Source: Nocardioides campestrisoli (lineage in GTDB: Bacteria > Actinomycetota > Actinomycetes > Propionibacteriales > Nocardioidaceae). Taken from it: 64,000 nt of DNA. Where the stretch lies: positions 2,014,001 through 2,078,000 of the forward strand of contig NZ_CP061768.1 in NCBI RefSeq assembly GCF_013624435.2. The letters are read 5' to 3'. The position numbers and the translations under genes were made by a program. The stretch's first letter is position 1. The number at the start of each line of letters is the position of its first letter. The notes under the pieces were generated by a model. The model searched no databases and was not told the DNA's origin. It saw only the letters and a program-made list of their open reading frames with translations. Positions 25,116 to 34,297 of this stretch are shown piece by piece.

Positions 25116-26003
25116 TCACGCGTACTGCACGGTCCGCTCGCCCCGGGTGAAGCCGAAGAGGGACAGGCCCGCACGCCGTGCCAGGTCGACCGAGAGGCTG
25201 GTCGGCGCGCCCACCGAGACGAGAGAGCCGGTGCCCACCGCCACGGCCTTCTGGACCAGCTCGAAGCCGGCGCGCCCGCTCACGACCAGCGCGGCGCCCG
25301 CCGGGTCCTCCCCGGCCAGCAGCCGGGCCCCGGTCACCTTGTCCACCGCGTTGTGCCGGCCCACGTCCTCGCGGACCACCAGGCAGTCACCGGTCGCGGT
25401 GAAGAGACCGGCCGCGTGCGAGCCGCCCGTGCGCCCGAAGAGCGTCTGCCTCTCCCGGAGCAGGTCCGGCAAGGCGCGGACCAGGTCCGGCGACGGCAGC
25501 TCGCCCTGCCAGCGGGGCGCGTCCGGGGTAGCCAGCGCGAGCTCGACGCTCTCCTTGCCGCAGACCCCGCACGCGGACGTGGCGGTGCCGGGGTGCAGGT
25601 GCTGGTGGGCCGGGCCGACCGGGGGCTCGGCAAGCAGGGAGACGGTGACCACGTTGAACTCCTGCTCCGGGGTGAGCGCGCGATCCGTGCAGTAGGCCAC
25701 CCGCTCCAGTCCGCCAGGCGGGAGCAGGCCCTCGTGCCTGACCCAGCCCGCCGCGAGCTCGAAGTCGTGCCCCGGCGTGCGCATCGTCAGCCAGGCGCGG
25801 TCGGGGGCACGACCCGGCCAGCGCAGCCGCAGCTCGAGCGGCTCCTCGGTGATCAGCCGGTCCTCCCGGCCGCGCACCGCCGGCCCCGGCGACACGTCGC
25901 CGGGGCCCTGGACCTCGTGCGACTCCTCAGCGGGCGGTGCCAGGTGCTCCTGCACGCGCACGCGGACGCTGGGCCCGGGACGACGAGGCAGGGAGGAGGC
26001 CAT
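25116..26003 (-). CDS. fdhD: Formate dehydrogenase accessory sulfurtransferase FdhD
   Basis: A 295-residue protein that carries sulfur from a cysteine desulfurase to the molybdenum cofactor of formate dehydrogenase. The active CxxC is in SACGVCGKESVELAL. Other conserved segments are EEPLELRL, MRTPGHDFELAAGWV, GRTGGSHAAGLF, REDVGRHNAVDKV and VSGRAGFELVQKA. It follows pepN by 3 bp on the same strand. No formate dehydrogenase gene lies in the window, so the partner must be elsewhere. Confidence 0.95.
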   Translation of the reverse strand: MASSLPRRPGPSVRVRVQEHLAPPAEESHEVQGPGDVSPGPAVRGREDRLITEEPLELRLRWPGRAPDRAWLTMRTPGHDFELAAGWVRHEGLLPPGGLERVAYCTDRALTPEQEFNVVTVSLLAEPPVGPAHQHLHPGTATSACGVCGKESVELALATPDAPRWQGELPSPDLVRALPDLLRERQTLFGRTGGSHAAGLFTATGDCLVVREDVGRHNAVDKVTGARLLAGEDPAGAALVVSGRAGFELVQKAVAVGTGSLVSVGAPTSLSVDLARRAGLSLFGFTRGERTVQYA

Positions 26004-26006
26004 CGG

Positions 26007-28466
26007 TCAGCCGTTCCCGAACGAGCGTCGCACGGCGATCCGACGGCCCAGCTCGTCCAGCTGGTCGACCACGTTGCGGCGCACCGTGGCGTCCAGGACC
26101 CCGCGGTCCACCAGGTCGTGCGCTCGCCGGGCCCAGTCCTCGTCGAGGTGCGTGAGCGGGAAGAACGACGTCACGGCGGTGCCGAGCACCCATCCCGTGT
26201 GCACCTCCTGCACCGTGGGCAGGAGGTCGAGGAACTTGTCGGCGTACGGCGCGGTGAGCTTCTCCTGGCCGGTCCGCCACATGCCCACACCGGCTGCCTC
26301 CAGCTCGTAGTTGGCCGCCTCGACCTCCCCGGTGAGCCGGCGCCAGGCCCACTCCTTGGCCTCCGCCGACGGGACGGACGCCCGGGCGCGGGCGTGCTCG
26401 ACCCGGGAGCGGCCGGTCGGCTCGGCTGCCAGGGCGGCGTCGAGCTCGGCCTCGTCGGCGCAGCCCAGGGCGGCCAGCCGGACCAGCAGAGCCCAGCGCA
26501 GGTCGAGGTCGAGCACGAGCCCCTCCGGCAGGTTCCCCGAGAGCCAGGTCCGGAGCAGGTCCTCGTCCCCGGCACTGGCCACGGCCGACTGGAAGGCGGC
26601 GAGCTGCAGGGTGCTCCCGGGCTCGGCGGAGGTGGTGCGCTCGCGCATCACGGCGTGCACCCGCGCCGCGCCCGCCGCCGGGTCGTCGCTGAGACCGGCG
26701 CCTCGGCTCAGCGCCCACGGCGCGGTGTAGTAGACGGCGGCGTCGTACTCCTCGTGCGGCATGCCGGCCTCGACCAGGTCGAGGACGTCGGCGGGGGAGA
26801 GGCGGCCCTGGTGGAAGGTGCTGCGGACGCTGTTCCACACGCCGGCGCGCAGCTCGTCGTCCAGCCGGGGCAGCACCTGCTTGAGGGCGGTGACGCTGTC
26901 GGCGTCCAGCAGGGTGACGCCCCAGGTCTCCTCGTACGGGTCGAGCAGCACCGCCGCTCCGCGTCCGGGGGACAGCGTGGGCTCGGCGGGAGTCTCGTCC
27001 GCCTCGAGCGTGACCGGGAAGAGCTGCTCGCCGGACTCGTCGAGCACTGCCACGTGGAAGGTGTGGGAGCGGTCCGCCGGGTGCGCCGGCGGCGGCGTCC
27101 GGCGCAGGACCCAGCCCGGCGCCATCTCCAGGGTGTCGGGGCCGGGGGTCCGCAGCCAGGAGTCGGTGAAGCCGGAGAGGTCGCCGGCGCCTGCCCGCTC
27201 CCAGGAGCCGATCAGGTCGTGCATGGTGGCGTTGCCGAACCGATGGGTCTGCAGGTGGTCGACGACGCCGCCGAAGAAGACCTCGTCGCCCAGACGTCGG
27301 TTCAGCATCTTGAGCAGGCTCGACCCCTTGGCGTAGGAGATGCCGTCGAAGTCCTGCAGCGCGGCGGTCGCGTCCACGGCCCCGTTGCCGGCCACCGGGT
27401 GGGTGCTGGGACGCTGGTCGGCCACCAGGCCCCACTGGCGGCGGGCGTAGGCGTTGTAGACCCAGGTGTCGGAGTACTCGGTGACGTCGGCGGTCACCCG
27501 GTTGCCGAGGTACTCGGCGAACGACTCGTTGAGCCACAGGTCGTCCCACCACTTCGGGGTGGTGATGTTGCCGAACCACTGGTGCGCCATCTCGTGCGCC
27601 ACGGTGGTGGCCCGCTTGATCCGCTCGCCGCGGGTGACCCGGCTGGAGAAGATCATCGGGTCGCGGTAGGTCACGCAGCCCGGGTTCTCCATCGCGCCGG
27701 CGTTGAACTCCGGCACGAACGCCTGGTGGTAGTCGCCGAACGGGTAGCGGATGCCGAAGAGCCGGTGCATCTCGTCGAAGCAGACCCGGGTGAGCCCGAA
27801 GAGCTCGTCGGCGTCCCTGTCCAGGTCGGCCGCGAGGCTCTGGCGGGCGCTGAGGCCGAGCGGGATCCCGTCGTGCTCGTCGGTGAGCAGGTGGTAGGGG
27901 CCTGCGACCAGCGTGACGAAGTACGTCGACAGGGGAGGGGTGGTCGCCAGCTCCCACTGGCCGGGCTCGACCTGCTCGCCGGGTGCGTTGCCGAAGACCT
28001 TCCAGTCCGTGGGCGTGCGCACGTGGAAGGTGTACGGCGCCTTCAGGTCGGGCTGGTCGAAACAGGCGAAGATGCTCGGCGCCGCGTCCATGAACGACAT
28101 GCCGTAGACGTAGCGCCGTCCGTCGGCCGGGTCCACGAAGTGGTGCAGACCCTCGCCGTCGCGGCGGAAGGCCATCACCGCGTCCACGACCAGCTCGTTG
28201 GTGCCGGCGGTGGTGTTCAGCGGGAAGCGGCCGCCGTCCAGCAGGCCGGGATCGAGAACGTCGCCGTTGAGGCGCACCTCGCGCAGCTGCCGGGGCTTGA
28301 GGTCGACGAAGGTCGGCCCCCCGCGGCTCTCGAAGATCACGCGGGTCCGGGAGGAGAAGGTCTCCTCGTCGGCTGCGAGGTCGAGGGTGACGTCGTTCGA
28401 GGTGACCTGGAGCAGGGCGAACCGCTCCAGGGCCTCAGCGTGCTGGAGGCTGCGGTGGGGGGTCAC
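26007..28466 (-). CDS. pepN: Aminopeptidase N (M1 family)
   Basis: An 819-residue zinc aminopeptidase. The exopeptidase motif is GAMEN (EFNAGAMENPG). The zinc site is HEMAHQWFGN, with the third ligand Glu in LNESFAEY 18-19 residues later. The C-terminal ERAP1-like half (about residues 500-819) is complete. GTG 28466 (VTPHRSLQHAEALERFALL) was chosen because TACTGT lies 7 nt upstream with no ribosome-binding site; GTG 28475 would overlap that hexamer. The ending is followed directly by fdhD. Confidence 0.93.
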   Translation of the reverse strand: MTPHRSLQHAEALERFALLQVTSNDVTLDLAADEETFSSRTRVIFESRGGPTFVDLKPRQLREVRLNGDVLDPGLLDGGRFPLNTTAGTNELVVDAVMAFRRDGEGLHHFVDPADGRRYVYGMSFMDAAPSIFACFDQPDLKAPYTFHVRTPTDWKVFGNAPGEQVEPGQWELATTPPLSTYFVTLVAGPYHLLTDEHDGIPLGLSARQSLAADLDRDADELFGLTRVCFDEMHRLFGIRYPFGDYHQAFVPEFNAGAMENPGCVTYRDPMIFSSRVTRGERIKRATTVAHEMAHQWFGNITTPKWWDDLWLNESFAEYLGNRVTADVTEYSDTWVYNAYARRQWGLVADQRPSTHPVAGNGAVDATAALQDFDGISYAKGSSLLKMLNRRLGDEVFFGGVVDHLQTHRFGNATMHDLIGSWERAGAGDLSGFTDSWLRTPGPDTLEMAPGWVLRRTPPPAHPADRSHTFHVAVLDESGEQLFPVTLEADETPAEPTLSPGRGAAVLLDPYEETWGVTLLDADSVTALKQVLPRLDDELRAGVWNSVRSTFHQGRLSPADVLDLVEAGMPHEEYDAAVYYTAPWALSRGAGLSDDPAAGAARVHAVMRERTTSAEPGSTLQLAAFQSAVASAGDEDLLRTWLSGNLPEGLVLDLDLRWALLVRLAALGCADEAELDAALAAEPTGRSRVEHARARASVPSAEAKEWAWRRLTGEVEAANYELEAAGVGMWRTGQEKLTAPYADKFLDLLPTVQEVHTGWVLGTAVTSFFPLTHLDEDWARRAHDLVDRGVLDATVRRNVVDQLDELGRRIAVRRSFGNG

Positions 28467-28473
28467 CCGGATC

Positions 28474-28479
28474 ACAGTA
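28474..28479 (-). promoter_or_regulatory. -10 TACTGT, leaderless promoter of pepN
   Basis: On the minus strand TACTGT is followed by 7 nt and GTG 28466. Confidence 0.5.
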
Positions 28480-28514
28480 GTCCGGGGCCCCCGACCGCAG
28501 TGGGGGAGAACCCC

Positions 28515-29216
28515 TCAGTCCAGGGAGACCGACTCGATGGTCACCTCGGTCGCGGGGGCGCCGTCGGGACCGCCGTCGGCGGTGCCCTTCTTCGCGACGT
28601 CGCGGACCAGCTCGACGCTCTTCTCGTCCAGCTCGCCGAAGACCGTGTAGCTCGGCGGGAGCTGCGTGTCGTCGTAGACGATGAAGAACTGCGAGCCGCC
28701 GGTGTCCGGCTGACCGGTGTTGGCCATCGCGAGGACGCCGGCGGGGTACCCGCCCTCCTCCGCCTGCTCCAGCTCGTCCGGCACGGTGTAGCCGGGACCG
28801 CCGGTCCCGGTGCCGGTCGGGTCGCCGCACTGGAGCACGAAGATGCCCCCGGTGGTGAGCCGGTGGCACGGGGTGTCGTCGTAGTACCCCTGCTCGGCCA
28901 GCGAGGCGAAGCTGCCGACCGTGCAGGGCGCCGTCTCCGCGTCCAGCACGGCGTTCAGCGTCCCGATGCTGGTCTCGACGCTGGCCTGCACCTCACCGCT
29001 GACCTCGGCCTGCTCCGGAGGAGCGGTGACCTCGCGCGAGGGCTCCTGGCCGTCGGACTCGTAGGCGCACGCAGCGCCGGTGCCGCCCGACTCCGGGGAG
29101 GTGCTCTCGGTGGCCGTGTCACCCGAGTCGTCGCCGCACGCGGCGAGCGCAGGCGTCAGCAGCAGGCCTGCGAACAGCAGCGCGGAGCGGCGGGCCGACG
29201 TACGTCGCGGCGTCAC
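28515..29216 (-). CDS. Lipoprotein cyclophilin-type peptidyl-prolyl isomerase
   Basis: A 233-residue protein with a lipoprotein signal peptide and lipobox (LLLTPALAAC), so it is anchored outside the membrane. A Ser/Thr/Glu-rich linker leads to a cyclophilin domain (about 70-230): TSIGTLNAVLDAETAPCTVGSF, YYDDTPCHRLTTGGIFVLQCGDPTGTG, GVLAMANTGQPDTGGSQFFIV, YTVFGEL. The central FxLQxGDP motif is intact. GTG 29216 overlaps the upstream stop (GTGA), so it is coupled to the matrixin-like gene. A role in folding exported proteins is the family expectation. Confidence 0.9.
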   Translation of the reverse strand: MTPRRTSARRSALLFAGLLLTPALAACGDDSGDTATESTSPESGGTGAACAYESDGQEPSREVTAPPEQAEVSGEVQASVETSIGTLNAVLDAETAPCTVGSFASLAEQGYYDDTPCHRLTTGGIFVLQCGDPTGTGTGGPGYTVPDELEQAEEGGYPAGVLAMANTGQPDTGGSQFFIVYDDTQLPPSYTVFGELDEKSVELVRDVAKKGTADGGPDGAPATEVTIESVSLD

Positions 29217-30328
29217 GGGAGCCTCACCAGGAAGCCGGCGTCCTCGGGGGAGAGCAGGTCGGCGCCGCGCGCCTTCAGCTTCTTGACGCAGCCCGACTGC
29301 AGGCCCATCTTGCGCAGCCCGGTCAGGTCGCCGGCGCCGAACACGTAGGGACCCTCCACGCCGGTGGCCATGATCTGCGTCGGGTCGTCGACGTGGCCGA
29401 GCCCGACGACGTGCCCGATCTCGTGGAGCAGGGTGTCGTAGGCCTTCATGTACGGCCAGCCGCCACGGGTGGTGAGGTCGAACGTCGCGCCGCCCTTGGT
29501 CACCTTGCCGAGCTTCCCGCGGGAGTCGCGCCCCCAGACCGCCTTCTCGACGCCGCCCCAGGCGTGCGCGTTGGTGAAGTCGAGGGTGGTCTGCTCCGGG
29601 CGGACGAAGGCGACGACCATGTCGGTGTCGCGCTGCCAGCGGCCGGCGCCGGGGAGCCCGCCGTAGATCGCCTCGGTGTAGCCCTTGAACTTGAAGCGGA
29701 GGCCGGTGGCCGCGGAGATCTCCGCGACGGACTGGTGGATCGCCGCCTCGATGTCAGCAGGCGCCTGGGCGACGTTGACCCGGTAGGTGATGGTCTGGCA
29801 GGGGTTCCACCGCAGGCGCTGGTTGGGGTTGAGCGCCGACCAGCTCTGCGCGCTGCCGGCCGGGGCGTAGCCGGGCACGACGGAGATCCGCTGGGTCTTC
29901 GACTTCGCACCCGGGCTGCGCTTCTTGCTCTTGGTCACCAGACGGGACTTCATCGAGTAGAGCCACTGGGTCGGCACGGCGAGGGAGAACTCGCCCTTCT
30001 TGTTGGTCTTGGTCGAGGCGACCTTCTTCCAGCCGTCCGCGCGCTTCTGCTGGAGCACGACCTTGCGCTTGATCCGACCCTTGTCCTTCACCTTGCCGGA
30101 GACGGTCGCCGGGGTGAGGAGCCCGACGGTGCTCACGCTCCAGGTGGCGCGGATCTTGGTCTTGTTCTTCTTGCGCTTCTTCTTCGGACGCGGCGCCACC
30201 TGGTCGGCGGTCACGGAGGAGGTGGGCGAGGCGCCGGGCGCTCGCTCGGGGCTGGCGGGGGCCGCGGACGCCGCGGCGGGGGCCAGCAGGCCGGCGAGCA
30301 GGGCGAGTGAGGTGACGAGATGACGCAC
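29213..30328 (-). CDS. Secreted matrixin-like zinc metalloprotease
   Basis: A 371-residue exported protein with a signal peptide (MRHLVTSLALLAGLLAPAAA). A very basic segment (RPKKKRKKNKTKIRATW) leads into an Ig-like/carboxypeptidase-regulatory-type beta domain (about 60-150). The C-terminal protease domain has the metzincin motif HEIGHVVGLGH followed by the Met-turn IMATG. It is related to M10 peptidases, with RVNVAQAPADIEAAI resembling the matrixin fold start. It is coupled to the downstream lipoprotein cyclophilin, which may help it fold (inference). Substrates unknown. Confidence 0.85.
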   Translation of the reverse strand: MRHLVTSLALLAGLLAPAAASAAPASPERAPGASPTSSVTADQVAPRPKKKRKKNKTKIRATWSVSTVGLLTPATVSGKVKDKGRIKRKVVLQQKRADGWKKVASTKTNKKGEFSLAVPTQWLYSMKSRLVTKSKKRSPGAKSKTQRISVVPGYAPAGSAQSWSALNPNQRLRWNPCQTITYRVNVAQAPADIEAAIHQSVAEISAATGLRFKFKGYTEAIYGGLPGAGRWQRDTDMVVAFVRPEQTTLDFTNAHAWGGVEKAVWGRDSRGKLGKVTKGGATFDLTTRGGWPYMKAYDTLLHEIGHVVGLGHVDDPTQIMATGVEGPYVFGAGDLTGLRKMGLQSGCVKKLKARGADLLSPEDAGFLVRLP

Positions 30329-30437
30329 GGGCTGGGAACTCCTGGAGAGAGCAGGGCAGGGTAGGCCTCATGGAACCACACACAGGCCGATGAGCGCCGT
30401 ACCCGCCGCCTGCGGGTCCCAGAGTCCCTCGTTCTGT

Positions 30438-30456
30438 CTGTAGCAGACTGCTACAG
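30438..30456. promoter_or_regulatory. Perfect palindrome before the toxin-antitoxin genes
   Basis: CTGTAGCA-GAC-TGCTACAG, perfect 8-bp arms, 41 bp before the antitoxin ATG. TACAGT (30452-30457) at its right edge could be the -10. Position and symmetry fit an autoregulatory operator. Confidence 0.7.
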
Positions 30457-30496
30457 TCGGTCGGGACAGGTTCTCCCGACCTCGGAGGTGCGGTCG

Positions 30497-30889
30497 ATGG
30501 CCACCACGATCCCGACCCGGTTCGACTCCCTCATGTTCGCTGCCGCGCAGACCGCGGGGGAGCGGTCGCACCGTAGCGCCGCCCAGCAGCTCGCCCACTG
30601 GGCCAGGCTGGGGCAGGAGCTCGAGGCGTCCGCGGCCCTGTCGCAACGAGACATCGACCGTGTGCTCGCCGGACAGCTGGACTACGACGCTGTCCGCGAC
30701 ATCGAGCAGGCCGCCGTCCGGACCGCCTGGCGCGAGAGCATCGACGAGGACGTCGCGAACCTCGACCTGCGTGCCGACTTCGCGACCCAGGGCCGCACCC
30801 GCGTCTCCGAGAGCGATGCGGAGGGCAACGTCACGGTCCACGTGCGCGAGGACGAGCCCGGAGCCGGCGGGGCGACCGCCGCCCGGTGA
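30497..30889 (+). CDS. ParD-like antitoxin of a zeta-type toxin-antitoxin system
   Basis: A 130-residue protein. The N-terminus MATTIPTRFDSLMFAAAQTAGERSHRSAAQQLAHWARLGQELEA resembles the ParD-like antitoxin family that accompanies zeta toxins: a short strand then helices suited to DNA binding. The C-terminus is acidic and likely wraps the toxin. GGAGG at 30484-30488 places the start at ATG 30497. The stop overlaps the toxin start (GTGA). It has no resemblance to the streptococcal epsilon antitoxin that I can see. Confidence 0.72.
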   Translation: MATTIPTRFDSLMFAAAQTAGERSHRSAAQQLAHWARLGQELEASAALSQRDIDRVLAGQLDYDAVRDIEQAAVRTAWRESIDEDVANLDLRADFATQGRTRVSESDAEGNVTVHVREDEPGAGGATAAR

Positions 30890-31467
30890 GCACCCCGATC
30901 CTGCACGTCCTGGCAGGGTCCAACGGGGCCGGGAAGTCCACCTTCGCCGAGAAGGTCCTCGTGCCACGGACCCATCTGCCGTTCGTGAACGCCGACGTGA
31001 TCGCCGCGCGGACGTGGCCCGGCGACCGCGACGAACAGGCCCGCCGCGCCCTGGAGGTCTCGCAGCTGGCCGCGCGGGAGCGCGACCGGTTGATCGCCCG
31101 GGGAGCCAGCTTCGTCACCGAGACGGTGTTCAGCCACCCGAGCAAGGTCGAGCTGGTCACTCGTGCCCATGACGCCGGGTACGGCGTGTGGCTGCACGTG
31201 ATCCTCGTCCCCGAGGACCTGACCGTGGCGCGCGTGGCGGACCGGGTCGCTGCCGGTGGTCACCTGGTGCCGGAGGAGAGGATCAGGGCGCGCTACTCGC
31301 GGCTGTGGGCGCTGGTGGCCCGGGCCAGGGACCTGGCGGACCGTGCGGTGGTCTACGACAACTCGAGCCTGGACGCACCTTTCCGGAAGGTCGCGGTCTA
31401 CGAGTACGGGCAGCCGGTGGGCGAGCCCCGGTGGCCGGGATGGGCACCGGTCGAGCTCATGCGCTGA
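30886..31467 (+). CDS. Zeta toxin family P-loop kinase
   Basis: A 193-residue kinase-like protein. Walker A is AGSNGAGKST (residues 10-19), followed by the zeta-family texts LPFVNADVIAARTWPGD and GASFVTETVFSHPSKVELV. Zeta toxins phosphorylate UDP-N-acetylglucosamine or related nucleotide sugars and block wall synthesis; that activity is family knowledge. It is translationally coupled to the antitoxin. Some proteins of this shorter class are described as UNAG kinase-like without proven toxicity. Confidence 0.82.
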   Translation: MSTPILHVLAGSNGAGKSTFAEKVLVPRTHLPFVNADVIAARTWPGDRDEQARRALEVSQLAARERDRLIARGASFVTETVFSHPSKVELVTRAHDAGYGVWLHVILVPEDLTVARVADRVAAGGHLVPEERIRARYSRLWALVARARDLADRAVVYDNSSLDAPFRKVAVYEYGQPVGEPRWPGWAPVELMR

Positions 31468-31513
31468 GCCCAGGGTCTGTACGCGGGGCACCGGTTCCCG
31501 ACACTCTGGATGC

Positions 31514-32080
31514 ATGCGGACGCTGACCTACGCCATGAACCTCAGCCTGGACGGCTACGTCGCGGCACCCGACGGCGACCTCACCTGGAGCACGCCGAGC
31601 GACGAGCTCTTCCAGTTCTGGTCGGACCGGGTGGGGGAGACCGGCCAGGCGCTGTACGGCCGGAGGCTGTGGGAGGGGATGAGCTCGCACTGGCCGACCG
31701 CCGACCAGCAACCTGACGCCGCACCCGCGCACGTCGAGTTCTCGCGGCGCTGGCGGGAGATGCCGAAGGTGGTCTTCTCCTCGACGCTCGACTCGGTGGG
31801 CTGGAACGCCCGCCTGGTCACCGGGGACGCGATGACCGAGATCCGTCGGCTCAAGGAGGAGGACGGCGACGGCCACCTGGACATCGGCGGTGCGTCGCTC
31901 GCCGCGGCGGCCATGCGGGCCGGGCTGATCGACGAGTACACGATCGTCACCCATCCGGTGCTGATCGGGAGCGGGACGCCGTTCTTCACTGCGCTGGAAC
32001 GCTGGGTGGGCCTGGACCTGGTGGAGAACCGCGCGTTTCCCGACGGCGTGCTCATGACGAGGTACGAGACGAGACGCTGA
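31514..32080 (+). CDS. Dihydrofolate reductase family protein (RibD C-terminal-like)
   Basis: A 188-residue protein starting TYAMNLSLDGYVAAPDGDLTW, the mark of the RibD_C/DHFR-like family. Also present are GRRLWEGM, KVVFSSTLDSVGWNARLV, DIGGASLAAAAMRAGLIDEY and HPVLIGSGTPFF. These proteins bind NADPH; the substrate is generally unknown and it is not a classical folA. A CACTCT hexamer 6 nt before the ATG may be a weak -10 of a leaderless promoter. Confidence 0.88.
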   Translation: MRTLTYAMNLSLDGYVAAPDGDLTWSTPSDELFQFWSDRVGETGQALYGRRLWEGMSSHWPTADQQPDAAPAHVEFSRRWREMPKVVFSSTLDSVGWNARLVTGDAMTEIRRLKEEDGDGHLDIGGASLAAAAMRAGLIDEYTIVTHPVLIGSGTPFFTALERWVGLDLVENRAFPDGVLMTRYETRR

Positions 32081-32100
32081 CGGTGTGGGGGACCGGGCCA

Positions 32101-32124
32101 CACCTGGGCGCGTCCGCCCAGGTG
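32101..32124. terminator. Bidirectional terminator hairpin
   Basis: CACCTGGGCG-CGTC-CGCCCAGGTG is a perfect 10-bp stem with a 4-nt loop. It lies between convergent genes, 20 bp after the DHFR-like stop and 22 bp after the amidase stop. No T-run. Confidence 0.75.
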
Positions 32125-32146
32125 GACCCGACCATGCGCCGAGCGG

Positions 32147-34051
32147 CTACTGCAGGGCGAACTCCAGGGTGGCCTCGTTGCCGAAGACGTCGTAGACCTT
32201 GAGGGTGTTCGGGCCCTGCTTCGCGCCCAGGACCCCGGGCCTGACGTCGTCGAGCGCCGGGGAGACGCTGTCCGGCAGGTCGGTCTCGGTCTCGTTCAGC
32301 ACGACCCGGGCGACGTTGCCGGCGTCGTAGAGCTGGAGCGAGATCGACGTGTAGGCGCCGCCGGTCTGGACCGACCCTTCCTTGATCGTCACCGTGGGCG
32401 CGGTGGTGTCGGCCGGCGTGGTCTCCAGCTCGCGGTTGACGAGGCGCCCGCCGTAGGCGTCGGCGTAGTCGTACGCGTAACCGAGAAGCTCGGCCTCGGT
32501 CCACTTGCGGTCCAGGAAGAGCAGGTTGAACGGCTTGCCGCTGGCGTACGCCCCGTCAGGGACGACCACGCCCGGGAGCTGGGCGATGTTGATCTCCGAG
32601 ACCGTGCTGGCCGACACGCTGCCGCCGAAGACCGGACCGACCTCGCGAACCTGCTGGGGGTACATCAAGGCGTCCAGCCTGTGCTTCTTCATCACCGACT
32701 CGAAGATCCGCAGGTAGTTGTCGCGGTTGGCCAGGAATCCCGAGAGGTCCGGCTGCTCGTTCGCTCCCTCCAGCATGTTGTTGACGCGGGTGTCGCTCTC
32801 GAAGCCGTTGGCGTCCGCCCAGGCGTTGAGCTCCTCGACCGAGTTGACGGCGGCGCTCGGTCCCAGCCGCCGCAGGTAGGCCTGGATCGCGGCGTTGTTG
32901 CCGGCGTTCGTCACGCCTCCTGCCCCGCGCAGCTCGTGGAAGCCGGAGCCCGCGAAGGGGTCCTCCACCACGATGGCGCCCTGCCGCTTCAGGTTCTGGA
33001 CCGCCCGGGCGTAGAGCTGGGCCGTCTCGGGGGAGAGGTCGCTGTTGTTCCCGGTCCGCCACCCCGGCCCGTACAAGCCGATGCGCTTGCCCAGCAGGGC
33101 ATAGCGGGAGAGCTGGGAGGTGTAGCCGCGCCGTGGCACGACGGCCCCGCGGGTCTTGGTGTCCTCCGGTGTGTAGCCGGCCAGGACGTCGAGCATGATC
33201 GCCGCGTCCTCGACGCTCTTGGTCAGGGGCCCCAGGACGTCCCGCGTGAGCCCCGCCAGCGGGAAGTTGCCCGTGTTGGGGATCAGGCCGAAGGTGGGCT
33301 TGACGGCGTAGAGGCTCTGGGCGGACGCGGGGTTCTGGATCGACCCGCCCGTCTCCTCGGCGATCCCCGCCACGGCGAAGTCACCGGCCACGGCCGTCGC
33401 GGAGCCGGTCGAGGAGCCGCCCGGCGCCCAGGCCCGGTCGAGCACGTTGAACGTCGGGCCGTAGGCGCTGTTGTTGGCGTTGGACCCGCTGCCGGCGAGG
33501 ATCGGCAGGTTGGTCTTGCCGAGGAAGATCGCACCCGCCTCCCGCAGCCGCCGGACGAGCGGGGCATCGGTCTCCGGGACCAGGGCGATGCCGCCGGCGA
33601 CGGGCGAGGTCAGCGGCCAACCGGACGTGGTCGGCATGCCCTTGACGTCCAGGGAGTCCTTGATGACGATCGGCACCCCCTCCAACGGACGGACCTTGCG
33701 GAAGGGGTTGCGACGTCGCGCGTCCGAAGCAGCCGCGTCGGCGAGCGCGCCGGGGTTGAGCTGGGTGAAGGCGTTGTAGAACGGCTCGTAGGTGTCGATG
33801 CGTGCCTGGAACGCCTTCACCAGCTCCACTGAGGTGGTCCGGCGCCACTTCAGGGCGGTGAGGGTCTCCGAGATGGTGAGGGTCGTGGGGTCCTGGCCAT
33901 GCAGAGCAGGACTCTGCGACAAGGACGAGGGCGAGGCGGAGATCGGCGCACCGACCGCCTCGAGGCCGGATTGCGGTGCGAGCAGGGCGGCTGCGAGTGC
34001 GGCCGCGGCGAAGGCGCTTGCTGCGCGACGCCTGGGCAGGGTGAGGGTCAT
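32147..34051 (-). CDS. Exported amidase (amidase signature family)
   Basis: A 634-residue enzyme with a signal peptide (ASAFAAAALAAALLAPQS). The amidase-signature catalytic Lys is in PIVIKDSLDVKGMPTTSG. The Ser-rich motif is WAPGGSSTGSATAVAGDFAVAGIAEETGG, containing the cis-Ser and nucleophile, and SIQNPAS follows. Residues about 545-634 form an extra C-terminal beta domain (TAPTVTIKEGSVQTGG, ISLQLYDAGNVARVVL) not found in cytoplasmic amidases. GGGAG sits 6 nt before the ATG. Substrate unknown; it neighbours other exported amide and ester hydrolases. Confidence 0.9.
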   Translation of the reverse strand: MTLTLPRRRAASAFAAAALAAALLAPQSGLEAVGAPISASPSSLSQSPALHGQDPTTLTISETLTALKWRRTTSVELVKAFQARIDTYEPFYNAFTQLNPGALADAAASDARRRNPFRKVRPLEGVPIVIKDSLDVKGMPTTSGWPLTSPVAGGIALVPETDAPLVRRLREAGAIFLGKTNLPILAGSGSNANNSAYGPTFNVLDRAWAPGGSSTGSATAVAGDFAVAGIAEETGGSIQNPASAQSLYAVKPTFGLIPNTGNFPLAGLTRDVLGPLTKSVEDAAIMLDVLAGYTPEDTKTRGAVVPRRGYTSQLSRYALLGKRIGLYGPGWRTGNNSDLSPETAQLYARAVQNLKRQGAIVVEDPFAGSGFHELRGAGGVTNAGNNAAIQAYLRRLGPSAAVNSVEELNAWADANGFESDTRVNNMLEGANEQPDLSGFLANRDNYLRIFESVMKKHRLDALMYPQQVREVGPVFGGSVSASTVSEINIAQLPGVVVPDGAYASGKPFNLLFLDRKWTEAELLGYAYDYADAYGGRLVNRELETTPADTTAPTVTIKEGSVQTGGAYTSISLQLYDAGNVARVVLNETETDLPDSVSPALDDVRPGVLGAKQGPNTLKVYDVFGNEATLEFALQ

Positions 34052-34297
34052 GTCGTTCTCCCGAGTCGTTCGACGATGTCCCGGGCGAACGTATGAGGCA
34101 CGCATTTCGCCTGTGTTGCTCCGTCGTCACCAGGAGGTCAGGGCGTTCGCACGCCGACAGCCGCCCGATGTGCTGACCTGAGCCATGGCAGGGGAGAGGC
34201 TTTCGGCAGGGTGCAGGTCCCGCGCTCAGCCATACGCTCCGAAGGAGCCACCGGGCTGTTGGAGGCCGATGGTCACCGGACGAGCAAGGACGACGAC

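Noticed and set aside
23997..29348. A 1783-codon open frame on the plus strand across sbcC, sbcD, fdhD, pepN and the cyclophilin gene
   Set aside because: It is antisense to five well-supported genes, and its translation is low-complexity Gly/Arg/Val/Leu text typical of the mirrored third-position GC bias.
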